NCBI GenBank assembly: GCA_963721725.1
Contig: CAVRLX010000024.1
Coordinates: 132,458 to 196,457, forward strand
Origin: RI-153 sp963721725
GTDB lineage: Bacteria > Chloroflexota > Anaerolineae > Caldilineales > Caldilineaceae
Length of the DNA stretch: 64,000 nucleotides
Reading direction: 5' to 3'
Under the pieces are notes generated by a model that was not told the DNA's origin, ran no database searches, and saw only the letters and a program-made list of their open reading frames with translations. This document shows, one piece after another, positions 1 to 9,028 of the stretch. The stretch's first letter is position 1; each line of letters begins with the position of its first letter. A program made the position numbers and the translations under genes.

Positions 1-123
1 GGATTCCAGCCAGGATTCGATTACATGCTCTTCCATCCAGGACGGATCGACCGTCCATAGGCGATGGCAGCCAGCTAGTAGAAAGATAGAAAGTAACCCG
101 ACCAATGCGATTGAGGATTTCAT
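1..123 (-). CDS. Lipoprotein, N-terminal fragment (cut by window edge)
   Basis: Forty-one codons are open from an ATG at 123 to the window edge. The N-terminus is a lipoprotein signal: Met-Lys, a hydrophobic stretch, then the lipobox LLAGC with the lipidated Cys at about residue 19. A GGAG ribosome site lies 8-9 bases upstream of the ATG (minus strand). The start is 40 bp after the stop of the peptidase gene at 164-2089, so it is probably the third gene of the same operon. The mature part visible here is Trp- and acid-rich, with no recognisable domain. Function unknown; it is probably anchored outside the cytoplasmic membrane. Confidence 0.6.
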   Translation of the reverse strand, partial: MKSSIALVGLLSIFLLAGCHRLWTVDPSWMEEHVIESWLES

Positions 124-163
124 TAGAGTAGCTCCGTGGAATAAAGTTTTGCTAAATACTATA

Positions 164-2089
164 TCAAACAGGAATTGTAAAGCCACACAGCGGCCAGATC
201 TGCGCTATCCGATTGTGCTGAATAGGCGTGCCATTATGATAGATGGCATTGGCAATGCGGTTGAAGAGACTAAAAATTCGTTGTGGTTTTGTGCCATGTA
301 CGCTTTCTGTCGATGGCACAGCGTTGGAGAGCGACCCCAAAGCTTTGAACAGAAGCATATGGAGTGACTCATTAGCGGGGAGAATGCTACCCAATTTCCA
401 TAGAATAGTTGCCCACCACAGCGCATAATCGTAGATCCCCGCCGTTTGGTTCAGGTTTGTAAAGGGCTGAATGGGCACACTAAAATCCCGATTCCCCCAA
501 GTGGCATAAGAAAATTCTCCCCAGCGCGGATCTTGGGTGCGAAAGCACGAGAAATAAAAGGCCAGCGCTTCGTCAAACGATTGGATTGCGGTGAGTAGGG
601 CATCATCTCGGGTGTTATGCTCAAATAAAAGGCAATAATAGTAGTGCAAAATCGCATGTACGCATTCATGCACGATTACATCGCCATCAAAACCTGGCTC
701 CACCACAGGAGGGTTCAGGGTGAGGTAGCCTGTGTAAAGTTGAATTTTACCCGTGCTCCATATAAAAGTGCCGCTTCCGGCTCTGTCGTGCAACACCGCA
801 GTTATATCGTTAATCGGGTTCATAAGCGTTTTCTGGTTCAGAGTTGTGCTGGTGGCCCACTCAATATTCGGCCTCTGAAACCAGCCAGCAAAATCGTACT
901 GGGTCTGCCAGAGATGGTAAAAGGCATTGGCCGCCAGAAATTCCCGAGCATCTCCCCCTGGCAGCGCGCCCAGGCTGTGATCTCCAGGATCGAAGAAACG
1001 CGCCCCCTCAACATGAACACGTTCGGCATCTTTAAGCAGGGTAGCTGTGCCGCCCAGCCGCAACATGCGGTTTACCGGATTGTTAGGCGCGTTGCCAGGG
1101 CGAGAGAAAACTCGATATGCAATGTCATTGTGGCTCTCTTGCGGGGTCAGATTAATGGGTTCACGACTGTATGCATCAATCCAGAGTGCCCAATGGTGGC
1201 CGTACTGATCCAGAAAAGGGATCTGCAAAGAGGGCAGATAAAAGCTTCGATTCGGGTCGGGGGGATATTCGTCATCCATGCGCTGTTCCCAGCCAGTTTC
1301 AGTATAGACCCACTGAGTCAGTGTTCGCTCAAAGGCAGCAGCCACCGAGGAATCGCCCTGACTCACATTCACTGGCAGGATGGCCCTTTGAATCAGCGGT
1401 GTCTGTGTCTCTGCGTCTATAATCAAAGATTGGGGTTCCAACGTAGCGTAGATTGCCCCTTGCACGATCTCAAACAGTTCGGCAGCGGACGGTTCACTGT
1501 CAAACAGGGGAAGTTCTTCGGTAGGGACGGGGTAGAGTGTGCTGACAGCCAATACAAGCCGTTGATCGGCGTCATAGGTCAGGGTAATGGATGCCCCAGA
1601 GACAGGAATATCTTGGGCATTCACCTGCTGATAGGCCAGTTGGGTGGTTTCATCAGGCCATTGAGAGACCCGCACCAGCACCAACCGCACTGGTTCAGAT
1701 CGGCCTGTAAAGGCCAGTTGATACTGATTGAGAAACGCTTCGGCATGATCAGTACTGACGCCCTGAACTTCAGGCCAGAGATCGCCGTAGACATAGGTTG
1801 CCAGCCCGGTGTAGGCACTGAGATGCCCGATACACTGACCGCGCTCGCAAAGCTCGACAAAATTTTCGTAGGCCCTCCCATCGTCCTCTGCTTCCGGCGG
1901 GGGGAAAGACAAAAACTGGCGTTCCACCGGATCAGGGATCACGGTGCGCGGGTTTACCTCGGCATACCAGGGTTCCCCATCGAGGTCAGGTGAAGTAAAG
2001 AGGTCATCCTCTTCACGTTCGGCTAGATTTGGATGTCCCGGCTGGCTCACCTGCACAGGACTTAACGCAACACGGCCAAAGTCAATCAT
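164..2089 (-). CDS. Gluzincin-like metallopeptidase (HExxH)
   Basis: The protein is 641 aa. The start at 2089 is chosen because AGGAG lies 5-6 bases before it and it follows the upstream stop by about 24 bp. A zinc motif HECVH is seen at residues 474-478, with a possible third ligand Glu507 in FDEALAFYF, a spacing typical of gluzincins. The middle region (about residues 130-240) resembles the FTP/PepSY propeptide domain of thermolysin- and fungalysin-type (M4/M36) proteases, with a conserved VSGASITLTYD-like segment. There is no clear signal peptide at the chosen start, which is odd for this group. It lies directly downstream of the TIR-STAND gene and is probably co-transcribed. Family membership is inferred from motifs; substrate unknown. 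Confidence 0.6.
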   Translation of the reverse strand: MIDFGRVALSPVQVSQPGHPNLAEREEDDLFTSPDLDGEPWYAEVNPRTVIPDPVERQFLSFPPPEAEDDGRAYENFVELCERGQCIGHLSAYTGLATYVYGDLWPEVQGVSTDHAEAFLNQYQLAFTGRSEPVRLVLVRVSQWPDETTQLAYQQVNAQDIPVSGASITLTYDADQRLVLAVSTLYPVPTEELPLFDSEPSAAELFEIVQGAIYATLEPQSLIIDAETQTPLIQRAILPVNVSQGDSSVAAAFERTLTQWVYTETGWEQRMDDEYPPDPNRSFYLPSLQIPFLDQYGHHWALWIDAYSREPINLTPQESHNDIAYRVFSRPGNAPNNPVNRMLRLGGTATLLKDAERVHVEGARFFDPGDHSLGALPGGDAREFLAANAFYHLWQTQYDFAGWFQRPNIEWATSTTLNQKTLMNPINDITAVLHDRAGSGTFIWSTGKIQLYTGYLTLNPPVVEPGFDGDVIVHECVHAILHYYYCLLFEHNTRDDALLTAIQSFDEALAFYFSCFRTQDPRWGEFSYATWGNRDFSVPIQPFTNLNQTAGIYDYALWWATILWKLGSILPANESLHMLLFKALGSLSNAVPSTESVHGTKPQRIFSLFNRIANAIYHNGTPIQHNRIAQIWPLCGFTIPV

Positions 2090-2112
2090 GGCTTCTCCTT
2101 TGTCTATAGTCA

Positions 2113-4969
2113 TCACTCCCCAATGGGTAATTTGCGAATCCCTGCACCACTGGCCCAAACCAGGGTCGGCGCTCCGTCCATCTCGGCAACAATTACCTGT
2201 GTATTGGTAACATCCCAGAAGGGTATCTGGCCGATCCAGCGTCGCCCACCAGCACAGGCGACGGTAAAAAAACCACCTTGATTGGTAACCGTGTACACGG
2301 TGTCGGGAGCCGTCGAATCAGCGGTCAGCGCGCGTATAGACAGCTTTAACGCTGACATGAAAGGAACTTGGCCCAAAGCCTGCACCAGCCAGTTGGTGAC
2401 GGGCAAAACAGTGGGTTCGCCCAACGTATTACCCGACGAGTCGAGACACTGTACCCAAATCCCAGTAGCGGTCTGTTCCACTGTGTAAAGCCGATCTTTC
2501 CCTTGCACCGCCAGCAACCGGGCACTCTGAAGATCGCGCACTCGCTCCCAATCGTGGGGCGGCCACGTCAGGCTACGGTAAAGTCCTTCTTCGGTGGTGA
2601 CATAGACTACGCCGGCTTCGTTAATCTCAAGCGCGTAGATGCGCTGATCAAGTGGCGGTTCAGCCCCTTGCAAATGCACCCAACGTTGTGTCTCCGGTTG
2701 CCACATGTGCAGCCCCAGATCATCGCTGATGACGCCGATCACGCCATTAAAAACGGCTAGGGGCCGCAGGGCGCGTGTAGATTGTGGGTTAGCTGTCCCC
2801 ACCAGTTGCCATTGTTCCGCCGTGGGCGAAAAGTGAAAAATCCCATGGTCATTTATCCAGGCATAGCGATCCGTCGGGCGTTGGGGATCATAGCGCAGAT
2901 CCACCACCTTATCTACCCTGGCAGCGCTGTCGGTTTCCAGCATTGATTGCGTACCTGTGAAAATCCCATTGGATTCCACGGTTGACCAGCCCGTCGCTCC
3001 CCGTGTAGCAACCCCATACTCGAAGCTGCCCACTGTTAACTCAGTGCCGTTGCTGGCAAGTGTGGTGTACCGGATCGCAGGCAGATCTGGCTCGTTGATC
3101 CAACGTTGGTTGATCCACTGCTGATAGCTCAAATCCACAATCACAAACAGGATCAGAACAGCCAGCACCGTCAGTGCTGCCTGCTTTACAATGCGTCTAC
3201 GCCGCTGTGCCCTGGACCTGGCGTGGCTCTGGCGGAGAAACGCTTTTATAATCGTGCTATAGCCGATCTCATCCGCATCCACCTCTTGCAGCCGTGCGTC
3301 GATCTGGGCCAGCCGCACCTCGTTAAGCAGTGCATCGCGGCTATGCTGGCTGTCTGCCCACTCGGCAGCGCGCGTTTCCAGCCAGCGGCGCTGACTCTCG
3401 GCAGCCGCAAAAGTTTTGATCCAGTCGCGGCAGCAGAGGCCAGCCAGCCAACATAGCTTCGTGGGCCAGATCTACACGGGGTTCGCCGCCGGCCTCTGCG
3501 CTCACCACCACCAAGCGGTTCTGGGCCAGATAATCCAACGTCTCTTCAAACAGGCTGGGATCCACACTGGCAGCGCACAGAGCAGATTTCGGCTGCTGGC
3601 GGCGCGTAGGGTCGCGCCCTTCGCCAAATTGAACCAGCCGCAAGAAGATCTGGCGGGCAATCCGCTGTTTGTTCTGATTCCGGTGCGAATCGCTGTCCAA
3701 GGTGCGGATCAGTTCGTCAGCCAGTTGTGCCAGGGCCGCCTGAATCCCGCTCTGTTCGCTGCCACTGTACCCGGTCAGCGGCAAGACCAGCGCTTCATAG
3801 GCGCTCAGGGGCAGATAACGCCGCTCCAATTTGTCCCACAGGCGCACCATCAGCTCTTGGACAAAGGGCAACAGTCCTGGCTGCCCAGCGTTGCCATCCA
3901 CCAGCCGCTCCACCAGCGTGCTTTCAATAAAAACACCCACCGCTTCCGCCGGTTTGACAATCGCCTCGCGCAGCGAACGAGCATCCAGTGGCGTAATTTC
4001 AAAACGATGGGCCTGCACCAGCGGCCACAAATCAGACTTCAGCAGATCCGTAAAGAAATCAGCGCGCAGGGTGATTAGCCAATACGTACCGCGTAGCGCC
4101 ACCAGACGGCGCAGGGCCACAAAAAACAGGCTGGCTTCGGCGCTGCCCTGAGTGAAGATTTCCTCCGCCTGATCCACAACCACCAGGAGGCGGGTAGCGT
4201 TGGGCCGGGTCTGCAACAGGTCAATTGGGGTAAAATCCGCCAATTGATCGGTCCCCAGTGCCTCCCGTAGCGCAGCCAATGGCTGTGTACCAGGGCGCAG
4301 GCTTCGCACCAGCCATTCCCCTTCCCCGAAGAGGTGACTACGACGCAGCGCTGGCAGCAGCCCGGCAAAGATCAGCGATGATTTGCCGCTACCGGATGCG
4401 CCGATGACCGCAGCCAGGGGATGGTGGCGCAGCCTCTGGAGCAGACTATCCACTTCAGCCTCGCGGCCATAGAAATGGGAAGCTTCCTGTTCTCGAAAGG
4501 TGCGCATTCCTGGATAAGGGCAGTGTGGACGGGTTGGACTAGTGGGTGGAGAGGTTTGTAAGTTGCTGCACAACCTAGCGACTACCTCCGGCCAGAATGC
4601 CGGATCTGTAGCGTCTAGCGCTACCAGCATTGCCAAGCGCGGCGGCAGCACCACTTTCTTGAGAATCAACGGGACCACAGGCCATGTGCCTGACTCCAAT
4701 CCAAACTGTTGGACAAGCACAGCCACAAATTGAGTGAGGGTTTCGCCCAGGGCGGCAGGCGTCAATACAAGTACGGTGTTTTTGCTCTGGCGGGCGGCGC
4801 GCTCAAACTCTTCAATACGGGGCGCGCCTGGAGAGAAGTCCCCTTCACTGATGGCGCGCACCCCGGCGCTGTAGAGGGCATCCAGCAGATAGCCTTCCAC
4901 CCACTCCCGATCTGCTGGCGCATAAGCGACAAACAGATCAAACTCAGGCGAATCTGATTCGTGGTGCAT
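2113..4969 (-). pseudogene. TIR-nSTAND1 ATPase with transmembrane segment and C-terminal sensor; one frameshift
   Basis: Two reading frames join into one protein of about 950 aa. Residues 1-130 form a TIR domain (DLFVAYAPADREWV start). Residues about 150-510 form a novel-STAND NTPase: Walker A GASGSGKSS with Lys196, Walker B VVVDQAEE with Asp266, then HEAMLAGWPLL. The family pattern continues (DWIKTFAAAESQRRW) only in the next frame, entered near 3429, where a GG pair on the plus strand (CC in the gene) appears to have one base too many. The second frame encodes a basic stretch, one membrane helix (about 3120-3190) and about 280 aa of repeated Trp/Gly-rich blades suggesting a beta-propeller sensor outside the membrane. 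The usual TIR NADase glutamate is not obvious. The break may be a sequencing error or a genuine mutation. Confidence 0.7.
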
Positions 4970-5349
4970 GGAAAATCAACTACTCTTGTGTACAACCAAT
5001 CGCCGAGGGAATCCTGTAACAATCAACGGGTACTACCTCGACGGATGCGGGGCAGGTCGATGTGAGCAACGATGGAGTTAATAGAGGGTTATGCACATTA
5101 TGCAAAGAAATTTTTCCTATGTCAACATAGAATTGTAGGGGCATCTCACTTTGGGGGCAGGGTCAGCCTTCCGGGAATGGACCGGGCCATAAGCGTCTAC
5201 AGCGTGCGGTTCTGGTCCATTCCCGAAATGTCCGCTCCCAGGTTGAGATGCACATTATCACTCATAAAAACTTGACAGAGCCAACCGCTGGCCTGTAGTC
5301 TGAAACCACGACTTACCAAGCTGGTTTCATGATTCCGAAAGGTCGCTTT
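4970..5349. other. Intergenic region with large imperfect inverted repeat
   Basis: This is 380 bp without a supported gene. It holds an imperfect hairpin from 5141 to 5251: GCATCTCA at 5141-5148 pairs with TGAGATGC at 5244-5251, and GGGAATGGACC at 5173-5183 pairs with GGTCCATTCCC at 5214-5224. The 11-mer ATGCACATTAT occurs at 5091-5101 and again at 5248-5258. A promoter-like pair lies at 5272-5301. Confidence 0.6.
5272..5301 (+). promoter_or_regulatory. Candidate sigma70-type promoter for the DsbA-family gene
   Basis: A perfect -35 TTGACA (5272-5277) is followed, after an 18-bp spacer, by a weak -10 TAGTCT (5296-5301). It lies about 50 bp upstream of the ATG at 5350 and in the right direction. 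The -35 is convincing; the -10 is not strong. Confidence 0.4.
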
Positions 5350-5958
5350 ATGCCCGCTCCCATCCAGATCGATGTCTGGTCCGATTTTGTTTGACCGTGG
5401 TGCTACCTCGTCTCTGTCAGTTTGGCGGAGCTAGAACAGACCCACGAAATTTCGCTCAACTGGCATTCATTTGAACTGCGCCCCAAAGATGGCCCGCCCA
5501 TCTCGCCTGAATACCGGGCGCGCATCGAAGCCAGCCGTCCGCAACTCTATGAGACGGCCCGCCAGCAATATGGCGTTGAACTCAATGTTGGCCCGTTTGG
5601 GGTGGATAGCCGCCCAGCCCTGATCGGGGCCAAGGTGGCCGAAGCCGCTGGTCATGGCCCCGCCTATCATGATGCTGTGTTGCGTGGCTATTGGCAAGAG
5701 GCCAAAAACATTGAAGATGTGGATGTCCTCACGGCTTTGGCCGAAGCCGCTGGCATGGACGGCGACGCTTTCCGCGCCGGGCTGACCGATCCCGAATACG
5801 CTGCCGAGGTCGATGAAGATGTGGAATTGGCGCGTGTCTATGGCTTGCAAGGCGTGCCCGCCATGGTCTTTGCCGAAAAGTATCTCGTGCCAGGGGCCGT
5901 GCCCACGGCCACCCTGCGCCAGATTGTGGAACAGGTGCGCGACGAAGTTGAAAAATGA
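5350..5958 (+). CDS. DsbA/FrnE-family thiol oxidoreductase with in-frame UGA at the active-site Cys
   Basis: From ATG 5350 (AAAGG ribosome site 7 bases upstream) the frame reads a typical FrnE N-terminus ending in SDFV, then TGA at 5392-5394, then PWCYL, and stays open to 5958. The TGA therefore sits exactly where the first Cys of the CPWC active site belongs, at residue 15 of about 202. The rest matches the family: FELRP, the helical insertion, and a conserved GVPAMVF cis-Pro loop. A sequence-only gene finder would start at TTG 5422 and lose the active site. Either the codon is read as selenocysteine (a U-x-x-C redox site), or TGC mutated to TGA. A 7-bp stem with one mismatch (CTACCTC with GAGCTAG) lies just downstream, but I cannot show that it is a real SECIS element. 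Confidence 0.65.
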
Positions 5959-5981
5959 GACACTGAGAACATCCAGAAATA

Positions 5982-6055
5982 GAACGCAGATGACGCCGAT
6001 TAAAAGGATGAACGCAGATCAGCGAAAATCTGCTCAATCTGCGTCATCTGCGTTC
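5982..6055. repeat. Intergenic inverted repeat, 15-bp perfect arms
   Basis: GAACGCAGATGACGC at 5982-5996 is exactly complementary to GCGTCATCTGCGTTC at 6041-6055. The inner part repeats AACGCAGATCAGCG-like words. It lies in the gap between the DsbA-family gene and the MOSC gene and could fold in RNA as a terminator-like hairpin without a T-run. Confidence 0.7.
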
Positions 6056-6104
6056 CATTCTTTACCTTTGGATTACTACCAATTCAACCTATTTGAGGCC
6101 AACA

Positions 6105-6743
6105 ATGCCATCTTCTCCCATTTCCATCCACTCTATCTACATCGGCCAGCCGCAGACCATCACCGACGAGAGCGGCACATGGCGTTCGGCGATTTTCCGC
6201 GATCTGGTCGAGGGACCGATCCATCTGGGCATGCGCAGCCTAGCCGGGGATCAGGTGGCTGATACGGATAACCACGGCAGACCCACACAGGCGGTCTGTT
6301 GCCACCCCATGGCCCACTATGATTTCTGGAACACGCACCACGGCATGGCCCTGCGCCCTGGCAACGTGGGCGAAAACTGGACATTGGACGGGGCCGATGA
6401 GGCAGAAATTTGCATCAACGACATCTACAGCGTGGGCGAAGCGCGCATCCAGGTGACCGGTCCACGCGTGCCGTGCGGCAAACAGGCGAAGCGTGTCGGC
6501 CACCCGGATTGGGTGAAGTTGACCTTGCAAGAATTGCGCACAGGCTTTTATCTGCGTGTGCTGACGCCGGGCATGGTGAGCGCTGGCGACCGCTGGACGT
6601 TGGACGAACGCGCCTTTCCCGGCCTGACCATGCACGCCATTAACCGCTCGGCCTATCACGAATTCGATCCCGCCCTGGCCGAACGAATGCGCGCTGTGCC
6701 GGATCTGCATCCGTATTGGCTGCGTAAGATGACACCGGCGTGA
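6105..6743 (+). CDS. MOSC domain protein, YiiM-like
   Basis: The protein is 212 aa; the start at 6105 has GAGG about 7 bases upstream. The whole protein is one MOSC domain of the YiiM type: an N-terminal YIGQPQTI strand, SAIFRDLV, LAGDQVADTDNHG, the substrate-facing CHPMAHYDFW segment, and the conserved Cys in GPRVPCGKQ. MOSC proteins bind the molybdenum cofactor or transfer sulfur. YiiM homologues reduce N-hydroxylated bases with Mo cofactor, so detoxification is a plausible but inferred role. MobA (18946-19569) and a molybdopterin oxidoreductase (56014-58235) show that the cofactor is used in this organism. Confidence 0.8.
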   Translation: MPSSPISIHSIYIGQPQTITDESGTWRSAIFRDLVEGPIHLGMRSLAGDQVADTDNHGRPTQAVCCHPMAHYDFWNTHHGMALRPGNVGENWTLDGADEAEICINDIYSVGEARIQVTGPRVPCGKQAKRVGHPDWVKLTLQELRTGFYLRVLTPGMVSAGDRWTLDERAFPGLTMHAINRSAYHEFDPALAERMRAVPDLHPYWLRKMTPA

Positions 6744-6783
6744 GTTTTAATGCGTGAATTACGCATCACTCTGAAATACTGAC

Positions 6784-7359
6784 ATGACTGTAACAGTACA
6801 CGAAGCACCCATTACGGCACTGGAAAGCTACGCCACGATTCCAATTGCATTTCAGGTGGGCAGCGTATTTGATGTTACGGAGCAGACCCGCGAAAAGACT
6901 CGATTTACGCTGATGGAGCGCCGCCTCGATCGGCCCTATTTAAAGGACTATGACGCCATCCACGGCGAAGGGCCGACACGTTGGGCGCAACAGTTCGACG
7001 TATCCCATTGGGGAATTCTAGTGGCATGGCTCGCCGATCAGCGTGTGGGGGGCGCGGTGGTTGCGTTCGACACACCGAGCCTGCACATGCTGGAGGGGCG
7101 GCTTGATCTCGCTGTTCTCTGGGATATTCGTGTGGCAGAAGAAGCACGCGGGCAGGGCGTCGGGAGTGCTCTCTTTCAAGCGGCAGAGCGGTGGGCCAGG
7201 GCCAGAGGCTGCCATCAACTGAAGGTGGAAACGCAGAACATCAACGTGGGGGCGTGTAAATTTTATGCACGTCAGGGCTGTATCCTCACAACCGTCAATC
7301 GTTCCGCCTATCCAGAGCTTCCAGACGAAATCCAACTGCTTTGGACCAAGGATTTGTAA
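6784..7359 (+). CDS. GNAT family N-acetyltransferase
   Basis: The protein is 191 aa. The acetyl-CoA binding motif A is visible as DIRVAEEARGQGVGSALFQAAERWA (R/Q-x-x-G-x-G/A pattern: RGQGVG), followed by the KVETQNINVGACKFYARQGC segment typical of the GNAT C-terminal half. The substrate cannot be told. Its stop TAA (7357-7359) overlaps by one base the ATG of mtaB, so the two are translationally coupled. Confidence 0.85.
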   Translation: MTVTVHEAPITALESYATIPIAFQVGSVFDVTEQTREKTRFTLMERRLDRPYLKDYDAIHGEGPTRWAQQFDVSHWGILVAWLADQRVGGAVVAFDTPSLHMLEGRLDLAVLWDIRVAEEARGQGVGSALFQAAERWARARGCHQLKVETQNINVGACKFYARQGCILTTVNRSAYPELPDEIQLLWTKDL

Positions 7360-8707
7360 TGCGTATCTATCTTGAACAGCTTGGCTGTCGACTCAACTTT
7401 AGCGAAAACGATACCCTGGCGGCACGGCTACAGGGCGCGGGCCACCGCGTGGTGACGCGCGCCGAAGAGGCCCAGGTGATCGTCCTCAACACCTGTGCCG
7501 TCACCGCCCAGGCAGCCAGCAAAAGCCGCCAGACTGTGCGCCAACTTCACAAACAGAACCCAGCCGCGCGCATCGCCGTCACCGGCTGCTATGCCACGCT
7601 GCAACCCCAGGAAACCGCAGCGCTGCCCGGCGTGGCGTTGGTGGCCGACAACACCCAAAAAGAGATGCTCCACGCCCTCTTGGAGCCGTGGAGTGCCGAG
7701 TTTGATGATCCCGAAGATGTGGCGCGCCTTCAGCCCGACGGCGTGCCCTTTGCGCCCGCCTTCACTGCGCCGGGCGATGAGTGGGGCCGCACCCGCGCCT
7801 TTGTCAAGGTGCAAGACGGCTGCAACAACAAATGCACCTTTTGCATTGTCACCATTGCGCGCGGCGACAGCCGCAGCCGCACGCTGCACGAACTTGTGAC
7901 CGAGGTGCAGGGGTTGGCCGCGGCCGGATATCAAGAGGCTGTGTTGACCGGCGTGCATTTGGGATCCTATGGCCGTGATCTGCCCGGCGCGCGGCATTGT
8001 GATCTCAAAGAATTAACCGCGGCCATCCTCACCGACACCGATATTCCCCGCCTGCGCCTGAGCAGCCTGGAACCGTGGGAGCTGGCCGATGGTTTCTTTG
8101 AGCTGTGGCAGCGTGGCCGGGGCGGTTGTGTCCGCACTTGCATTTGCCCTTGCAAGCCGGAACCGATGCCCAGTTGCGCCGCATGGCCCGCCGCTGCACG
8201 GTGGAAAGCTTTCGCCAGCTTGTGGAGGATGCGCGCGCTGCCATCCCCGATCTGATTTTGACTACAGATCTGATTGTGGGCTTCCCCGGTGAGACGGACG
8301 CTGATTTTGCACAAAGCATGGCCTTTGTCGAGGAACTGCGCTTTGCCCACGCCCACATTTTTCCGTTTAGCGCGCGCGAAGGCACAGCCGCCGCCCGGTT
8401 TGGCGGGCAGATTCCCAATGCAATGAAAAAAGAGCGCTCCCGTCAATTGCACGAAGTTGTCGAGCAGACCGGACGCCACGAACGCGCCCGTTTTGTGGGC
8501 AGCGTGCGCCCAGTCCTCTGGGAAGGGGTGGGGCAGCCCGTGGACGATGCGCCGGATCTGCGCCTGTGGAGCGGCCACACGGATAACTATCTGCGTGTGC
8601 TAGCCCATGCCCCGGCGGCGCAGAATTTGCGCCATCAGATTCTGCCCACCCGGTTGGATGCGCTGCACGGCGATACACTACTGGGGACATTAACGTCGGA
8701 AATATAA
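7359..8707 (+). pseudogene. mtaB: tRNA (t6A37) methylthiotransferase MtaB; one frameshift
   Basis: MtaB is a radical-SAM enzyme that converts t6A37 to ms2t6A37 in tRNA. The first frame (7359 to about 8118) holds the UPF0004 domain with Cys in LGCRLN, NTCAVT and TGCYA, and the radical SAM triad in DGCNNKCTFC. The second frame (about 8120-8707) continues exactly with LCPHLHLPLQAG and the TRAM-like C-terminus. The switch lies at a GGGG run at 8119-8122; one extra G would restore a normal protein of about 449 aa. mtaB is normally intact where present, so a sequencing deletion is a strong alternative to real decay. It is coupled to the upstream GNAT gene. Confidence 0.8.
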
Positions 8708-8758
8708 ACACAGAGGATATAAACTGGCGATTAACTGTGAGCCTTGGGAGGTAGAAGG

Positions 8759-9028
8759 ATGAGTCTGCGAGATGTTTTGCTTGACATTCACGCTCTTGAA
8801 GAGGAGTTGCTTGGTTTTGAGCGGAAATATGGCATCCGTTCAGAAACGTTCTATGCAGCCTACGTCAACGGAGAAGAACCAGAAGAGGATACGTGGGTTC
8901 TTGATTTTGGAGAATGGGCCAGCATTTATCGAACTTGGCTTGCACGTCAGGCCGAATACCGTAACGAAGTGCAGCGTCTGCAAGCCCAAAAAAATAGTCT
9001 GACTGGTTTGATTCGGGTTGCGGCATGA
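8759..9028 (+). CDS. Putative antitoxin of a TumE-like module
   Basis: This is an 89-aa acidic, helix-rich protein with coiled-coil character at both ends (ALEEELLGFERKYG; RQAEYRNEVQRLQAQ). The start at 8759 is supported by GGGAGGTAGAAGG just upstream. Its TGA overlaps the ATG of the next gene in ATGA, a classic toxin-antitoxin arrangement. I do not recognise the family from the sequence alone; the role is inferred from the partner gene, the size and the overlap. Confidence 0.55.
   Translation: MSLRDVLLDIHALEEELLGFERKYGIRSETFYAAYVNGEEPEEDTWVLDFGEWASIYRTWLARQAEYRNEVQRLQAQKNSLTGLIRVAA

Noticed and set aside
644..1993. Long open frame on the plus strand opposite the peptidase gene (449 codons)
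   Set aside because: It lies antisense to a well-supported metallopeptidase gene with a motif and ribosome site, and its translation has no domain or family-like composition.
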